In this document: piece after piece, positions 7,903 through 16,056 of the stretch | Numbering within the stretch: the stretch's first letter is position 1 | How the letters are laid out: each line of letters begins with the position of its first letter | Assembly (NCBI RefSeq): GCF_004343035.1 | Contig: NZ_SMCQ01000028.1 | Span: 1 to 42,257, forward strand | Length of the DNA stretch: 42,257 bases | Direction of reading: 5' to 3' | Source of the DNA: Longibaculum muris | GTDB lineage: Bacteria > Bacillota_I > Bacilli_A > Erysipelotrichales > Coprobacillaceae | Program-made: the position numbers and the translations under genes | Notes under the pieces: generated by a model | Database searches by the model: none | Told to the model about the DNA's origin: nothing | Seen by the model: only the letters and a program-made list of their open reading frames with translations

Positions 7903-7911
7903 ATTATAGCA
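7903..7911 (-). promoter_or_regulatory. Extended -10 promoter of pdp
   Basis: A perfect extended -10, TGcTATAAT, on the minus strand, with a weak AAGACA-like -35. It lies between the PrsA-like gene and pdp. Confidence 0.65.
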
Positions 7912-7958
7912 TGGAAGCTATTGTCTTAAAATAAAAACAAAATAAAGATTTTTTCCTT

Positions 7959-9329
7959 TTAAATAGAGACATCAATTGTATCTTTTAATTTTTTTATTTG
8001 AAGTTCATATTGTTCATTTTGATAAGCTTTTAAAGCATTCGCATAATATTCCTTTTCACCTTGACCTATAAAATAAACAATAGAATATCCATGTGTGCTT
8101 TTTAAAACAGCCATATCACCTTTTTGACGTGAAGAATCATAAATCCACTTTTCAATCTCTGCATTACTATCTCGTTTAGATACCCCTTCATAATCTCCAT
8201 TGTTCTCTTTATAATCAGAATATTTTTGATTATATTGATGAAATATATCCAATGTTAAATGATCTTCTGCCTTTAGCTTCTTATATAATTCATTAGCAAA
8301 TTCCTGACAAGCAGTCCATTGTTTATCTGTTATAGAAGATGTATCAGTTTCTCTTGCATCTAAATAAATAGTAGAAATATTTACTTGATGATAGATTGGT
8401 TTTTCACGTTTAAGAAACATAACAACATCATAGCTGTTATCACCTTCATACATTTTCACTTCATTTTTTTGCATTGAATTATTAAACAAAGGAATTTGTA
8501 AATAATTTGGTAAATCTTCTTTTCTTAGATTGTCTCTTAAACTTAAATCTGTTTGTTGATAATATGTTTTTAATGATTCATCAATATGCTTTAAAACAAA
8601 TGCTTTAAATTCATTTTCAGTATGTTTTTGATTTACAAAAGCATCAATAATCTTTTTATTTTCATCATTTTTTTCAAAAGCTATATAACGAATTGTGACT
8701 GTATCAAACATATCTTGATGTTTTGAATAATAGTTTTCTACTTCTGTTTGAGTAGGATTAACAAAAAGTTTTTTTGAATATTGACTAGCCAAGGTAATTT
8801 TTTGATACTGATTAATAATGAGTTCTTTATTCGCTTCAATTCCATAGATAGAATGTAAATAATCATCTAATTTAATATTATTTTGTTGACAATATTTTTC
8901 AATACTTGCAAAATATGCATCAGCTTCTTTTTCTATATCTGTAGTTACTGTCATTTGAGCAGACTTAGCTGCATTATATAACGCATTAATTTCTTTATAA
9001 TATTCTAATGCCTGCTTAGCAAAATAGCCTTCCCAACTTTGTTCTTGATATCCTTCAATTGTGCATTTTTGATCTTTTAATGAATTAATATTATCATTTA
9101 ATTGGAATGGTAAAACATTTGCATTATCATCACCTAAGGCATTTTGGACTTGGGCTAAATACTTTCTAAAAGCATAACCATAAAAAAATTCATATTCTTT
9201 TTGATTGTTCTCACCTTTTAATTGATAAGATAAATGTAAATTCCCTAAATAATGATTTTCTGCTTCTTTTTGACATCCACTTAAAAGAAAAGTGCATACC
9301 AACAATAGAGATAACAACTTTTTTAACAT
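7959..9329 (-). CDS. PrsA/SurA-like foldase lipoprotein
   Basis: A 456-residue exported lipoprotein: signal peptide with lipobox LLSGC (lipidated Cys19), helical SurA_N-like region, and a C-terminal section (about 320-430) resembling parvulin peptidyl-prolyl isomerases (VNISTIYLDAR, then KGDMAVLKSTHGYSIVYFIG). PrsA-type proteins help secreted proteins fold outside the membrane. The parvulin part is divergent, so activity is uncertain. ATG at 9329 is chosen over a start nine codons earlier because AAGGAG lies seven bases before it and the signal peptide then begins with MLKK. It lies directly downstream of the secreted GH3 enzyme, whose folding it may assist. Confidence 0.75.
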   Translation of the reverse strand: MLKKLLSLLLVCTFLLSGCQKEAENHYLGNLHLSYQLKGENNQKEYEFFYGYAFRKYLAQVQNALGDDNANVLPFQLNDNINSLKDQKCTIEGYQEQSWEGYFAKQALEYYKEINALYNAAKSAQMTVTTDIEKEADAYFASIEKYCQQNNIKLDDYLHSIYGIEANKELIINQYQKITLASQYSKKLFVNPTQTEVENYYSKHQDMFDTVTIRYIAFEKNDENKKIIDAFVNQKHTENEFKAFVLKHIDESLKTYYQQTDLSLRDNLRKEDLPNYLQIPLFNNSMQKNEVKMYEGDNSYDVVMFLKREKPIYHQVNISTIYLDARETDTSSITDKQWTACQEFANELYKKLKAEDHLTLDIFHQYNQKYSDYKENNGDYEGVSKRDSNAEIEKWIYDSSRQKGDMAVLKSTHGYSIVYFIGQGEKEYYANALKAYQNEQYELQIKKLKDTIDVSI

Positions 9330-9345
9330 AATACAACTCCTTAAT

Positions 9346-9369
9346 GAAAGGCACACTTTACGTGTGCCT
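9346..9369 (-). terminator. Stem-loop between GH3 and PrsA-like genes
   Basis: Eight-bp perfect stem AGGCACAC/GTGTGCCT (9349-9356 with 9362-9369) and 5-nt loop. On the minus strand only TTCATT follows, a poor T tract, and the ribosome binding site of the PrsA-like gene comes right after. It may be a leaky terminator or an intercistronic stem that sets relative expression. Confidence 0.5.
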
Positions 9370-9379
9370 AAGCTTTAAA

Positions 9380-12124
9380 TTAATCTTCTTTTTTCTTTTT
9401 TAAGAATACTCCTACACCTGTGATAAGTGCTAAAGAAGCTAACCCAGCAAATGGTAAAATATTTGTTTCATCAGAAGTTTGTGGGTTTTTACCTTGTTCA
9501 CTCTTATCTGGTGTTTGTTCTTTATCATTATTTTGATCTTTATCTTGATTTTGATCCTTGTTGTCATCTTTTACTTTATCAGTAACAGGACGATCAGGAT
9601 TATAAGTTTTAACTCTATCATCATCAATAAGACCAGACCAGTTTAAACCATAAGCAACGTCATAAGTATTACCTTCAGCATCTTTATAACATACTAAATC
9701 ACCAGCAACATCTTCTTTATTTGCTTCTACAGTATCCATATTAGCAGGGAACTGCATTGGTAATAACCCCTTAGGTTCACTCTTACCATTAATGATATCA
9801 AAGATAGCTTGATCACTAACAGAGAAGCTAGCTAAAATAGCGTCACATCTTGATTCAATTTCACTTAAAATAACTGGACCTGAACAGTTAACTGAAGCAA
9901 CAATTGGAATATTCTTTCCAGTTTTCTTCACTGCTTCATAAGCATTGTTAAATGCTGTTAAATCATATTCATTAGCAATCTTAGATGTATTTCCATAATA
10001 AGATCTATTTTGTTGTTTACCATCTACAATATCACCAGCAATTGATGTTTTTCTTACATTTTTACCATCTGCTGTATAAGATGACCATTGTAATGATAAT
10101 GGATAGAATGAAGATTTTCCATCTTTTGTTTGAATACCAGCCTTGCTAAATAGAGAACCATTATTTGGTGATCTCATACCAACAATAACCATATCTACAT
10201 CACTTAAATCTGGAGTTTTCACATTAACTTTTGTTAAATTTCCAGCTTTATCTTTTTCAATTGTTATTTCATCTGTAATAACTTTTCCATAAATTCCTTT
10301 TGCTGTTTCTAAATTTAATGGAGTTACAACACTAGCAGGACTATTTCCAAAGATTGCAGTTTGTGCATCATCAACTGAATGAGGAATATAAACAGTCATA
10401 TCTTTAGGAGCTTTTGTTTGTTGACTTGCTTTTTTAATTAATTGATCCTTATTTTTTAATAAAACAACAGAATCTAATTGAGCTTGGTAACCAGCTTTTT
10501 GATTTTCCGGTTGAGTTGCTCTAGCAATTGATTCATCTAAATCTAAATATGGATTTTCAAAATATCCAGTTTGTAAAGTTAAAGTTAATAAACGTTCAGC
10601 AGATTTTGCAAATACAGCTTTTGCTTGATTAATACCATCTTCTTTAACCATTTTATCATATGAATAACAGATTGGTGCATTATCATTATTTCCCCCAAAC
10701 ATATCTCCACCAACTGATAAAATTCTATGATGTCTATCATTAATCGATAAGTTTTCAACACCCCAAGACATACCTAATCCACCAATTGATAATTCAACTG
10801 GTGCATCTGAAGTTACACCCCAGTCTGTACATACAACCCCATCAAAACCTAAATCTTTTCTTAATAAATTCATTTTCCATGAACTATAAGCACTACCAAC
10901 ACGTTCTCCACCTAATGGACTTCCATCAGCTTTAATTCCAATTGAATAAGAAGTCATGACAGCAGCAGCACTACCAGTTTTTCCTTTCAATTTAAATGAA
11001 GCTTTAAATGGATTTAAGAATTCTTCATAATTTCCACCAGGATAAACAGCATATTTACCAGCAATTGTATGTGATTCACGTCCACCTTCACCAGCACCAT
11101 CACCAGGGAAGTGTTTAATCATACAGTTAATTGAATCTTTTCCCCAACCAACATCTTTGCCATTCACATAAGTCGATTGTGATCCATCTACATAAGCTTG
11201 TGCCATTGTTTGAGATAATTTAGAATTTTCACCAAATGTTCCACCATTACGTAACCATCTTGGTTCAGTAGCTAAGTCCATTTGTGGTCCTAAAGCTGTA
11301 GCAATCCCTAAAGCTCTATATTCTTCAGATGAAGCTTTAGCAAAATTATACATATGTTCTTCACTAAATGTTGCGGCTAATCCTAAGTTAGATGGCCATT
11401 TAGAAATATCAGTAGATCCACCTGCAACGTTATCTGAATATAAATCTCCAGAACCAGCAGTTGAACGAGGGTCAGATGAAAAATCAACTGGAACATTGAA
11501 ATCAGATTCTTCAATGAACGCTTGCATTGCATTTGTCCATCCGACTGCATCTTTAACATCATTTCCTGCAGCATCAGTAATATTTCTTACATAACTGTTA
11601 GTTAAATAATCTTTTTGTGAATCTGTTAAACCGTTCTTACTTACAGCTTCATGCGAACTAAACAACATTAAACCAGCAATTTTTGTAATACCTTTAGGGA
11701 CTTCAACTGTTGTCTTTTTATCTTTATCAACAACAACTTCTACCATTTCAGTATCATTAACCAATTGATCAGCAAGATCTTTTGCTCTTTGTTCTACAGT
11801 CAAACGCCAATCTTCATACTTATCCAATTCCCCATCTTTGTCCATATCTTTGAAGGCATAAGTATATTCTCCGTCTTCGACTTCAAGAATATAATCTTTT
11901 TGTTCTCCATCTTTTTCTTGGACTAATGAAGCAATTGTTTTCCCTCCATTTGGATTCGTTACAACAGCTACTTTTCTTGTTTCTTCTTTCCCATTAACGA
12001 CTGTGTAATAATCCTTAATGACTTTTGTGTAGGCTTTTGTTTCAGCAGCACCTACAGTTCCGCCAGCAAGTACACTTAATGCAGTTGTTGAGGCTGCAAT
12101 ACCTGCAACGAATTTTTTCTTCAT
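9380..12124 (-). CDS. Secreted, cell-wall-anchored GH3 beta-glycosidase
   Basis: A 914-residue extracellular glycoside hydrolase family 3 enzyme. Order: signal peptide (1-27), a perfect EF-hand-type calcium loop at 93-104 (DMDKDGELDKYE), GH3 N-terminal barrel with KHFPG at 337-341 and the predicted nucleophile Asp434 in GVVCTDWG, GH3 C-terminal domain (about 540-820), a charged D/K/Q/N-rich linker, then a wall-sorting-like tail: NPQTSD at 880-885, hydrophobic helix, KKKKED. The tail resembles a sortase signal but with Ser where Gly is usual. Exact sugar specificity (glucoside, xyloside, other) cannot be read. GGAGGA precedes ATG. A possible catabolite operator overlaps the promoter. Confidence 0.9.
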   Translation of the reverse strand: MKKKFVAGIAASTTALSVLAGGTVGAAETKAYTKVIKDYYTVVNGKEETRKVAVVTNPNGGKTIASLVQEKDGEQKDYILEVEDGEYTYAFKDMDKDGELDKYEDWRLTVEQRAKDLADQLVNDTEMVEVVVDKDKKTTVEVPKGITKIAGLMLFSSHEAVSKNGLTDSQKDYLTNSYVRNITDAAGNDVKDAVGWTNAMQAFIEESDFNVPVDFSSDPRSTAGSGDLYSDNVAGGSTDISKWPSNLGLAATFSEEHMYNFAKASSEEYRALGIATALGPQMDLATEPRWLRNGGTFGENSKLSQTMAQAYVDGSQSTYVNGKDVGWGKDSINCMIKHFPGDGAGEGGRESHTIAGKYAVYPGGNYEEFLNPFKASFKLKGKTGSAAAVMTSYSIGIKADGSPLGGERVGSAYSSWKMNLLRKDLGFDGVVCTDWGVTSDAPVELSIGGLGMSWGVENLSINDRHHRILSVGGDMFGGNNDNAPICYSYDKMVKEDGINQAKAVFAKSAERLLTLTLQTGYFENPYLDLDESIARATQPENQKAGYQAQLDSVVLLKNKDQLIKKASQQTKAPKDMTVYIPHSVDDAQTAIFGNSPASVVTPLNLETAKGIYGKVITDEITIEKDKAGNLTKVNVKTPDLSDVDMVIVGMRSPNNGSLFSKAGIQTKDGKSSFYPLSLQWSSYTADGKNVRKTSIAGDIVDGKQQNRSYYGNTSKIANEYDLTAFNNAYEAVKKTGKNIPIVASVNCSGPVILSEIESRCDAILASFSVSDQAIFDIINGKSEPKGLLPMQFPANMDTVEANKEDVAGDLVCYKDAEGNTYDVAYGLNWSGLIDDDRVKTYNPDRPVTDKVKDDNKDQNQDKDQNNDKEQTPDKSEQGKNPQTSDETNILPFAGLASLALITGVGVFLKKKKED

Positions 12125-12165
12125 TCTTTACTTTCCTCCTCTAATTGATTTTACCAACTACACAT

Positions 12166-12174
12166 ATTCTAACA
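12166..12174 (-). promoter_or_regulatory. Extended -10 promoter of the GH3 gene
   Basis: TGtTAGAAT on the minus strand, about 42 bp before the GH3 start, giving a leader of roughly 35 nt. No good -35 is present, and the cre-like operator occupies that position. Confidence 0.55.
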
Positions 12175-12184
12175 CAATTTACAA

Positions 12185-12198
12185 TGTAAGCGTTTTAC
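12185..12198. promoter_or_regulatory. cre-like/LacI-family operator
   Basis: GTAAAACGCTTACA on the minus strand fits the CcpA cre consensus except for its first two bases (12 of 14 allowed positions by eye). It covers the -35 region of the GH3 promoter, where binding would repress. It could equally be the site of a local LacI-family regulator, though none is encoded in the window. Confidence 0.5.
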
Positions 12199-12243
12199 TT
12201 ATGTTGATTTCTTTTTCCTTAATTTATTCAATTGTTCATAATT

Positions 12244-12271
12244 AAAAAAACAATCTTTATATGTAGACTGT
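12244..12271 (-). terminator. Intrinsic terminator of the tandem RpiR-like operon
   Basis: Seven-bp stem ACAATCT/AGACTGT (12250-12256 with 12265-12271, one G-U in RNA), followed on the minus strand by seven T. It ends the two-gene RpiR-like operon. Confidence 0.7.
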
Positions 12272-12290
12272 TTTTGTTAATTAAACAAAT

Positions 12291-13115
12291 TTATTTTTTA
12301 TTATTTATATTTTTAGCTTGCAGATAGGCAAAACTTAACTTATAAACGAAATCTATAATAGCAAACAAATATAAATAATAATCTGTTGTATAAGGAATAC
12401 CAATAAATGTACATCCTAAATATTTAATATTCAAAATACTTTTTTGTCCAATAAAGACCTTTTGAATAGGAATATTCATAAGTTGTTTAAATTGTATAAT
12501 TTCATCAAACTCATGACTTTCTAATAAACTTTCAAAAGACTCATTAGGAGCAATAATAAAAATTAAATCATCCTTATCAAATGTATCCAATAAATGATTA
12601 ATATCCTTTTTATTTAACATTGAACGAATATAAACCTCTTTACCTTGAAAAGATAAAAAGGTTTGAAATTCTCTCAAACACAAACAAAAATTATCCTCGC
12701 CACAAATTAATAACCGTTTAGCCTGAACAATGTCTTGACCAATCTTGCCAATTACTTCATGTGATATCCCTGCATCATATTCTTGAAAATAATGTTCTTG
12801 ATTTCTTGTCATTTTTGGATAATCTCTATCAAGATTTAAACTGACATTCATTTCTATAATATTATTAAGAGACTTACGGTCCTCTATCTCACTTGCTAAA
12901 TGACTAATAAAAACTTTCCAGCTTTCAAACCCCATATCATGACAAAATTTTAAAACTGAAGAACGTGAAGTAAATGAGCTTGTAGCTAGTGAAGTTAATG
13001 TCATATTATAAACATCATCTAAATGTTTTAATAAATATTGTGCAATCTGATAGTAAACATGATCAAAACTGTATGTATCAACTATCGTTTGTACTTTACT
13101 TATTATCATCCCCAT
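12291..13115 (-). CDS. RpiR-like regulator with degenerate SIS domain
   Basis: A 274-residue protein with an N-terminal RpiR-type helix-turn-helix (about 1-80; TSLATSSFTSRSSVLKFCHD is the recognition region) and a C-terminal domain related to SIS. The usual sugar-phosphate loop is degraded: LLICGEDNFCLCLREFQTFL replaces GxGxS, and IIAPNES stands where canonical proteins have S-x-S/T-G. It may have lost sugar binding. AGGAG precedes ATG. It is the second gene of a two-gene operon, 12 bp after another RpiR-like gene, so the two may form a heteromeric regulator. No structural gene is in the operon; the GH3 gene lies next downstream. Confidence 0.7.
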   Translation of the reverse strand: MGMIISKVQTIVDTYSFDHVYYQIAQYLLKHLDDVYNMTLTSLATSSFTSRSSVLKFCHDMGFESWKVFISHLASEIEDRKSLNNIIEMNVSLNLDRDYPKMTRNQEHYFQEYDAGISHEVIGKIGQDIVQAKRLLICGEDNFCLCLREFQTFLSFQGKEVYIRSMLNKKDINHLLDTFDKDDLIFIIAPNESFESLLESHEFDEIIQFKQLMNIPIQKVFIGQKSILNIKYLGCTFIGIPYTTDYYLYLFAIIDFVYKLSFAYLQAKNINNKK

Positions 13116-13127
13116 ACTTATTTTCTC

Positions 13128-13877
13128 CTATTCATTTAAAAAGCATTCACAAAATAATAATTCTAAAAAATACATAACTAAAAAATTATAATCATAGATT
13201 TGTGGTGTTTGAGGGAATTGAATATAATAATCTATTTTATCTAACGTTTCAAATTGATCAGTAAGTGTTAATAAAACTTTTGAGGATGGAGAAAAATAGA
13301 TTTGATGAAATTTCTTTGAACATTCTCTTATATATCTTCCACTCGCACTTAGAATAATCGTTATATCATTTTCATTAAAATCATATGGGATATTTTCTAA
13401 GCTATTATAATCGACATATACTTTTTTCCCGATACTTATCATATTGGTTTGAAATTCAACACATAAAGAAAGAGGGTATATGGCTCCAAATAAAAAAATT
13501 CTTTGACTCTCTTTGATTTTTTGAGATAAATCTTGAATCATATTTTTGATATGATGATCATCATGATAAATTTCATTGATACGTTGATAATAATTTTGTT
13601 GATATGTTAAAGTATAATTACTTTTTAATTGATTCATCTTTACATTTTTGGATTTGATTAATTCATTTTGAAAATCTAACCATGAATGAAAACCAAATAA
13701 ATCACAAAATCTATGAATACTTGCTCGTGATACAAAGCATTCATCAGTTATCATTTTAACACTTAAATCATCAATATTGGGATAGCGCTGAATAATAAAC
13801 ATTGCTATATTATAATTAACATCATGCTTTATCACAGTATTAACAAACAAAATTAACCGTCCAATTACTACATTCAT
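13128..13877 (-). CDS. RpiR-like regulator, divergent SIS domain
   Basis: A 249-residue regulator with N-terminal RpiR helix-turn-helix (ITDECFVSRASIHRFCDLFG) and a SIS-like C-terminal domain. The sugar-phosphate loop reads FGAIYPLSLCVEFQTNMIS, closely matching GALYPMSIAVDFQTDFIT of the regulator at 2561-3313, so the two are paralogues of one divergent subgroup. The later ILSASGR segment keeps the S-x-S-G pattern of SIS domains. AGGAAAA lies upstream of ATG. First gene of a tandem pair. Effector and targets unknown. Confidence 0.75.
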   Translation of the reverse strand: MNVVIGRLILFVNTVIKHDVNYNIAMFIIQRYPNIDDLSVKMITDECFVSRASIHRFCDLFGFHSWLDFQNELIKSKNVKMNQLKSNYTLTYQQNYYQRINEIYHDDHHIKNMIQDLSQKIKESQRIFLFGAIYPLSLCVEFQTNMISIGKKVYVDYNSLENIPYDFNENDITIILSASGRYIRECSKKFHQIYFSPSSKVLLTLTDQFETLDKIDYYIQFPQTPQIYDYNFLVMYFLELLFCECFLNE

Positions 13878-13965
13878 TATCTTTTCCTCATCTATGTTAT
13901 TTCTTCAAATATTTTATCATTTCTCCTCTTTGATGTCTATAAATTAAAATTATCTTTCATATATA

Positions 13966-13995
13966 GAAAAAACAACCTTAGTTTAACTAAGATTG
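13966..13995 (-). terminator. Intrinsic terminator of fmt
   Basis: Ten-bp stem CAACCTTAGT/ACTAAGATTG (13973-13982 with 13986-13995, one G-U in RNA), 3-nt loop, followed on the minus strand by six T. Confidence 0.85.
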
Positions 13996-13997
13996 CT

Positions 13998-14960
13998 TTA
14001 CTCAAATTGACTATCAACTTCAAAAATATTATGTCCATTCAAATAATCCTTAACAGACATTCTTTTTTTACCTTCTAATTGAAATTCAGTAATTAAAAAT
14101 ACTCCATCATCAACTTTCACACCAATCGCATCCTTAAATATTTTCACAATTGTTCCACTCTCTTGATGAGCATGATGCTTCATTGCATTTTCACATTGAT
14201 GTACTTGACCAGCCCAGATTTTCACTGTTTTCCCAAGATAAGTTGTATAACTTCCTGGCCATGGGTTTGTTCCACGTACTTTATTGTATACTTGTAAAGC
14301 TGTCATATGCCAATTTAAACGCTCATCTTCTCTTGATAAAGTCGGTGCATAAGTCACCAATGACTCATCTTGAGGAATGCTTGCATTCGTTCCTGCTAAA
14401 ATAGAAGGTAGTGTTTCTTTTAATAAATCTGCTCCAAGGACACTTAGACGATCATATAAAATACCCACTGTATCATCATATAAAATCGGTGTTTCTTTTT
14501 GACTAATGATATGACCTGCATCCATCTTCTTTACCATATACATAATTGTTACACCGGTTTTTTCTTGACCATCAATAATACATTGATGAACAGGTGCTCC
14601 GCCACGATAAAGTGGTAATAATGAAGCATGGACATTGACGCATCCTAGACGTGGTGCTTCTAAGATTGCTTGAGGAACAATTTGTCCATAAGCTGCAGTA
14701 ATAATTAAATCAGGCTTTAAATCAAGAATTGCCTGATAATCTTCTTTAATCTTAACTGGTTGAATCACTGGAATATCATATTTTAATGCTTCTACTTTCA
14801 CATCAGGCATCGTTAATACTTTTTTTCTACCAACATAACGATCAGGTTGTGAAACAACTCCCACAACATTATATTTTTCTTCAATCAACATCTTTAAAAC
14901 AGCTAAGGAAAAAGATGCTGTTCCCATAAATACAATTCTTTCTTCTTTCATGCTTTTCAA
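13998..14960 (-). CDS. fmt: Methionyl-tRNA formyltransferase
   Basis: Formylates initiator Met-tRNA using 10-formyltetrahydrofolate in the cytoplasm. The 320-residue protein begins with the family's RIVFMGTASFS motif and has the catalytic Asn/His segment NVHASLLPLYRGGAP and the Asp of KMDAGHI; a C-terminal beta-barrel domain for tRNA binding follows. Two starts are possible: TTG at 14960, with AAGGA seven bases before it, or ATG at 14951, with weaker GAGAG; the difference is three residues. It lies 13 bp after the small membrane protein of the spoIIP operon and also has its own promoter. The usual partners (def, priA, rsmB) are not adjacent. Confidence 0.93.
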   Translation of the reverse strand: MKSMKEERIVFMGTASFSLAVLKMLIEEKYNVVGVVSQPDRYVGRKKVLTMPDVKVEALKYDIPVIQPVKIKEDYQAILDLKPDLIITAAYGQIVPQAILEAPRLGCVNVHASLLPLYRGGAPVHQCIIDGQEKTGVTIMYMVKKMDAGHIISQKETPILYDDTVGILYDRLSVLGADLLKETLPSILAGTNASIPQDESLVTYAPTLSREDERLNWHMTALQVYNKVRGTNPWPGSYTTYLGKTVKIWAGQVHQCENAMKHHAHQESGTIVKIFKDAIGVKVDDGVFLITEFQLEGKKRMSVKDYLNGHNIFEVDSQFE

Positions 14961-14973
14961 CTCTCTTTCCTTA

Positions 14974-15273
14974 TTAGTATACCATAACCATCAATATCAT
15001 ACTAATAAAATCAGAGAAAATTGTCGCAACAAATTCAATAATAGAAACACACCCATCACTCATTTTTTTCATCAAAGATGAAACATGATTATCCGATGAA
15101 TCTTGTAAAGTAATATATTGGTTTTCACTTATTTCTTTTGAAGAAACAGTTTCTTCAAACTGATCAATTGATCTTTGAAACATTGTCTTAGAAACTTCTT
15201 GATTATCAAAGAATAAAGCAATTATACACATTAATAAAAGTACCAGACCCAAATCAATAAGAAACTGTTTCAT
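14974..15273 (-). CDS. Small two-helix membrane protein coupled to spoIIP
   Basis: A 99-residue protein I do not recognise. It has a membrane helix at about 5-21 (LGLVLLLMCIIALFF), a polar, Glu/Ser/Gln-rich middle of about 50 residues, and a hydrophobic C-terminal helix at about 76-98. Both ends are probably in the membrane with the middle facing outside. Its ATG overlaps the TGA stop of spoIIP (ATGA) and it lacks its own ribosome binding site, so its translation depends on spoIIP. That coupling suggests a role with SpoIIP in forespore engulfment, but this is inference from position only. Confidence 0.7.
   Translation of the reverse strand: MKQFLIDLGLVLLLMCIIALFFDNQEVSKTMFQRSIDQFEETVSSKEISENQYITLQDSSDNHVSSLMKKMSDGCVSIIEFVATIFSDFISMILMVMVY
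14976..14984 (-). promoter_or_regulatory. Extended -10 promoter of fmt
   Basis: TGgTATACT on the minus strand, overlapping the last codon of the small membrane protein gene. It would let fmt be expressed outside sporulation. The predicted start near 14969 leaves a very short leader, favouring the ATG at 14951. Confidence 0.45.
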
Positions 15274-15980
15274 GCACTTAAATACTCATCCAATACCAAA
15301 GCTAAAATATTTAATGAATTTTGTACTTCTTCAAATGTGTTTTGATTTGCTCCAACTTCAATTAACATCATATTATCAGTTGTTCCTTGATTATAATGAC
15401 TTTGTTTTATATAAACTCCTCGACATATTTTAGGAATCTTTTGATTAAGCATAGATGATAATTTTTCACAACGTTTCTTTACTGCTGGATAATGTTCACT
15501 GCCTTTTCCAACAACAAACATTAATTTTGCGTAATTTTTATGATCAACAGTAATTGTTGATAAAGATTTTTTAATTGAATCACGATGAAAATCAATGACC
15601 AAATCATATTCACCATGTTTCGATAAAGCTTTATTCAAATATTTTTTAGAAACTGTATAGGAATAAGCATAATCGATATGATTCTTAGTTTTATATAGTT
15701 CAAAATCCGTTGTTTCATAATTCACATCATATCCTTTATTCTGTAACAATTGCATTAAATATCGGCTCCCTTCTTTAACTGACTGACTTGCATATTCTTC
15801 CCCTTGATGTGTGTTATAAATATATATTGATTTTCCATTTTGTTGTTTTTGAACATCGGTAGCTGAAAGTGACGCAGCAACATTTTCAATATTCTCACTA
15901 AACACTTTTTGAAAAGGAAGATTGAGTAAAATCACTATTACAATAATAATCTTTAACACAATCTTGAAATTATTATTCAT
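15270..15980 (-). CDS. spoIIP: Stage II sporulation protein P, peptidoglycan amidase/endopeptidase
   Basis: SpoIIP cuts septal peptidoglycan with SpoIID and SpoIIM during engulfment. The 236-residue protein has one N-terminal membrane anchor (about 6-22), a short stalk, then the SpoIIP domain with IYIYNTHQGEEY (His58, Glu61, Glu62), DLVIDFHRDS (His132, Asp134) and LIEVGANQNTFEE (Glu208). It is much shorter than the B. subtilis protein (about 400 residues), lacking most of the N-terminal linker, but all core motifs are present. AAGGAGG precedes ATG. The order gpr-spoIIP with rpsT divergent matches Bacillus, though a terminator separates gpr from spoIIP here. It ends in TGA, overlapping the next gene. 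Confidence 0.9.
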   Translation of the reverse strand: MNNNFKIVLKIIIVIVILLNLPFQKVFSENIENVAASLSATDVQKQQNGKSIYIYNTHQGEEYASQSVKEGSRYLMQLLQNKGYDVNYETTDFELYKTKNHIDYAYSYTVSKKYLNKALSKHGEYDLVIDFHRDSIKKSLSTITVDHKNYAKLMFVVGKGSEHYPAVKKRCEKLSSMLNQKIPKICRGVYIKQSHYNQGTTDNMMLIEVGANQNTFEEVQNSLNILALVLDEYLSA

Positions 15981-16016
15981 TCTCTCTTCCTCCTTTGACT
16001 ATACATCAAATCATAT

Positions 16017-16044
16017 GCAAAAAAAGGTACATTTAGTACCCTTT
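16017..16044 (-). terminator. Intrinsic terminator of gpr
   Basis: Core stem GGTAC/GTACC (16026-16030 with 16036-16040), extended by A-T and G-U pairs, 5-nt loop, followed on the minus strand by seven T. It separates gpr from spoIIP. Confidence 0.7.
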
Positions 16045-16056
16045 GTTATGATTATT

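Noticed and set aside
11383-11574. Small minus-strand frame inside the GH3 gene
   Set aside because: Out-of-frame shadow of the GH3 coding sequence.
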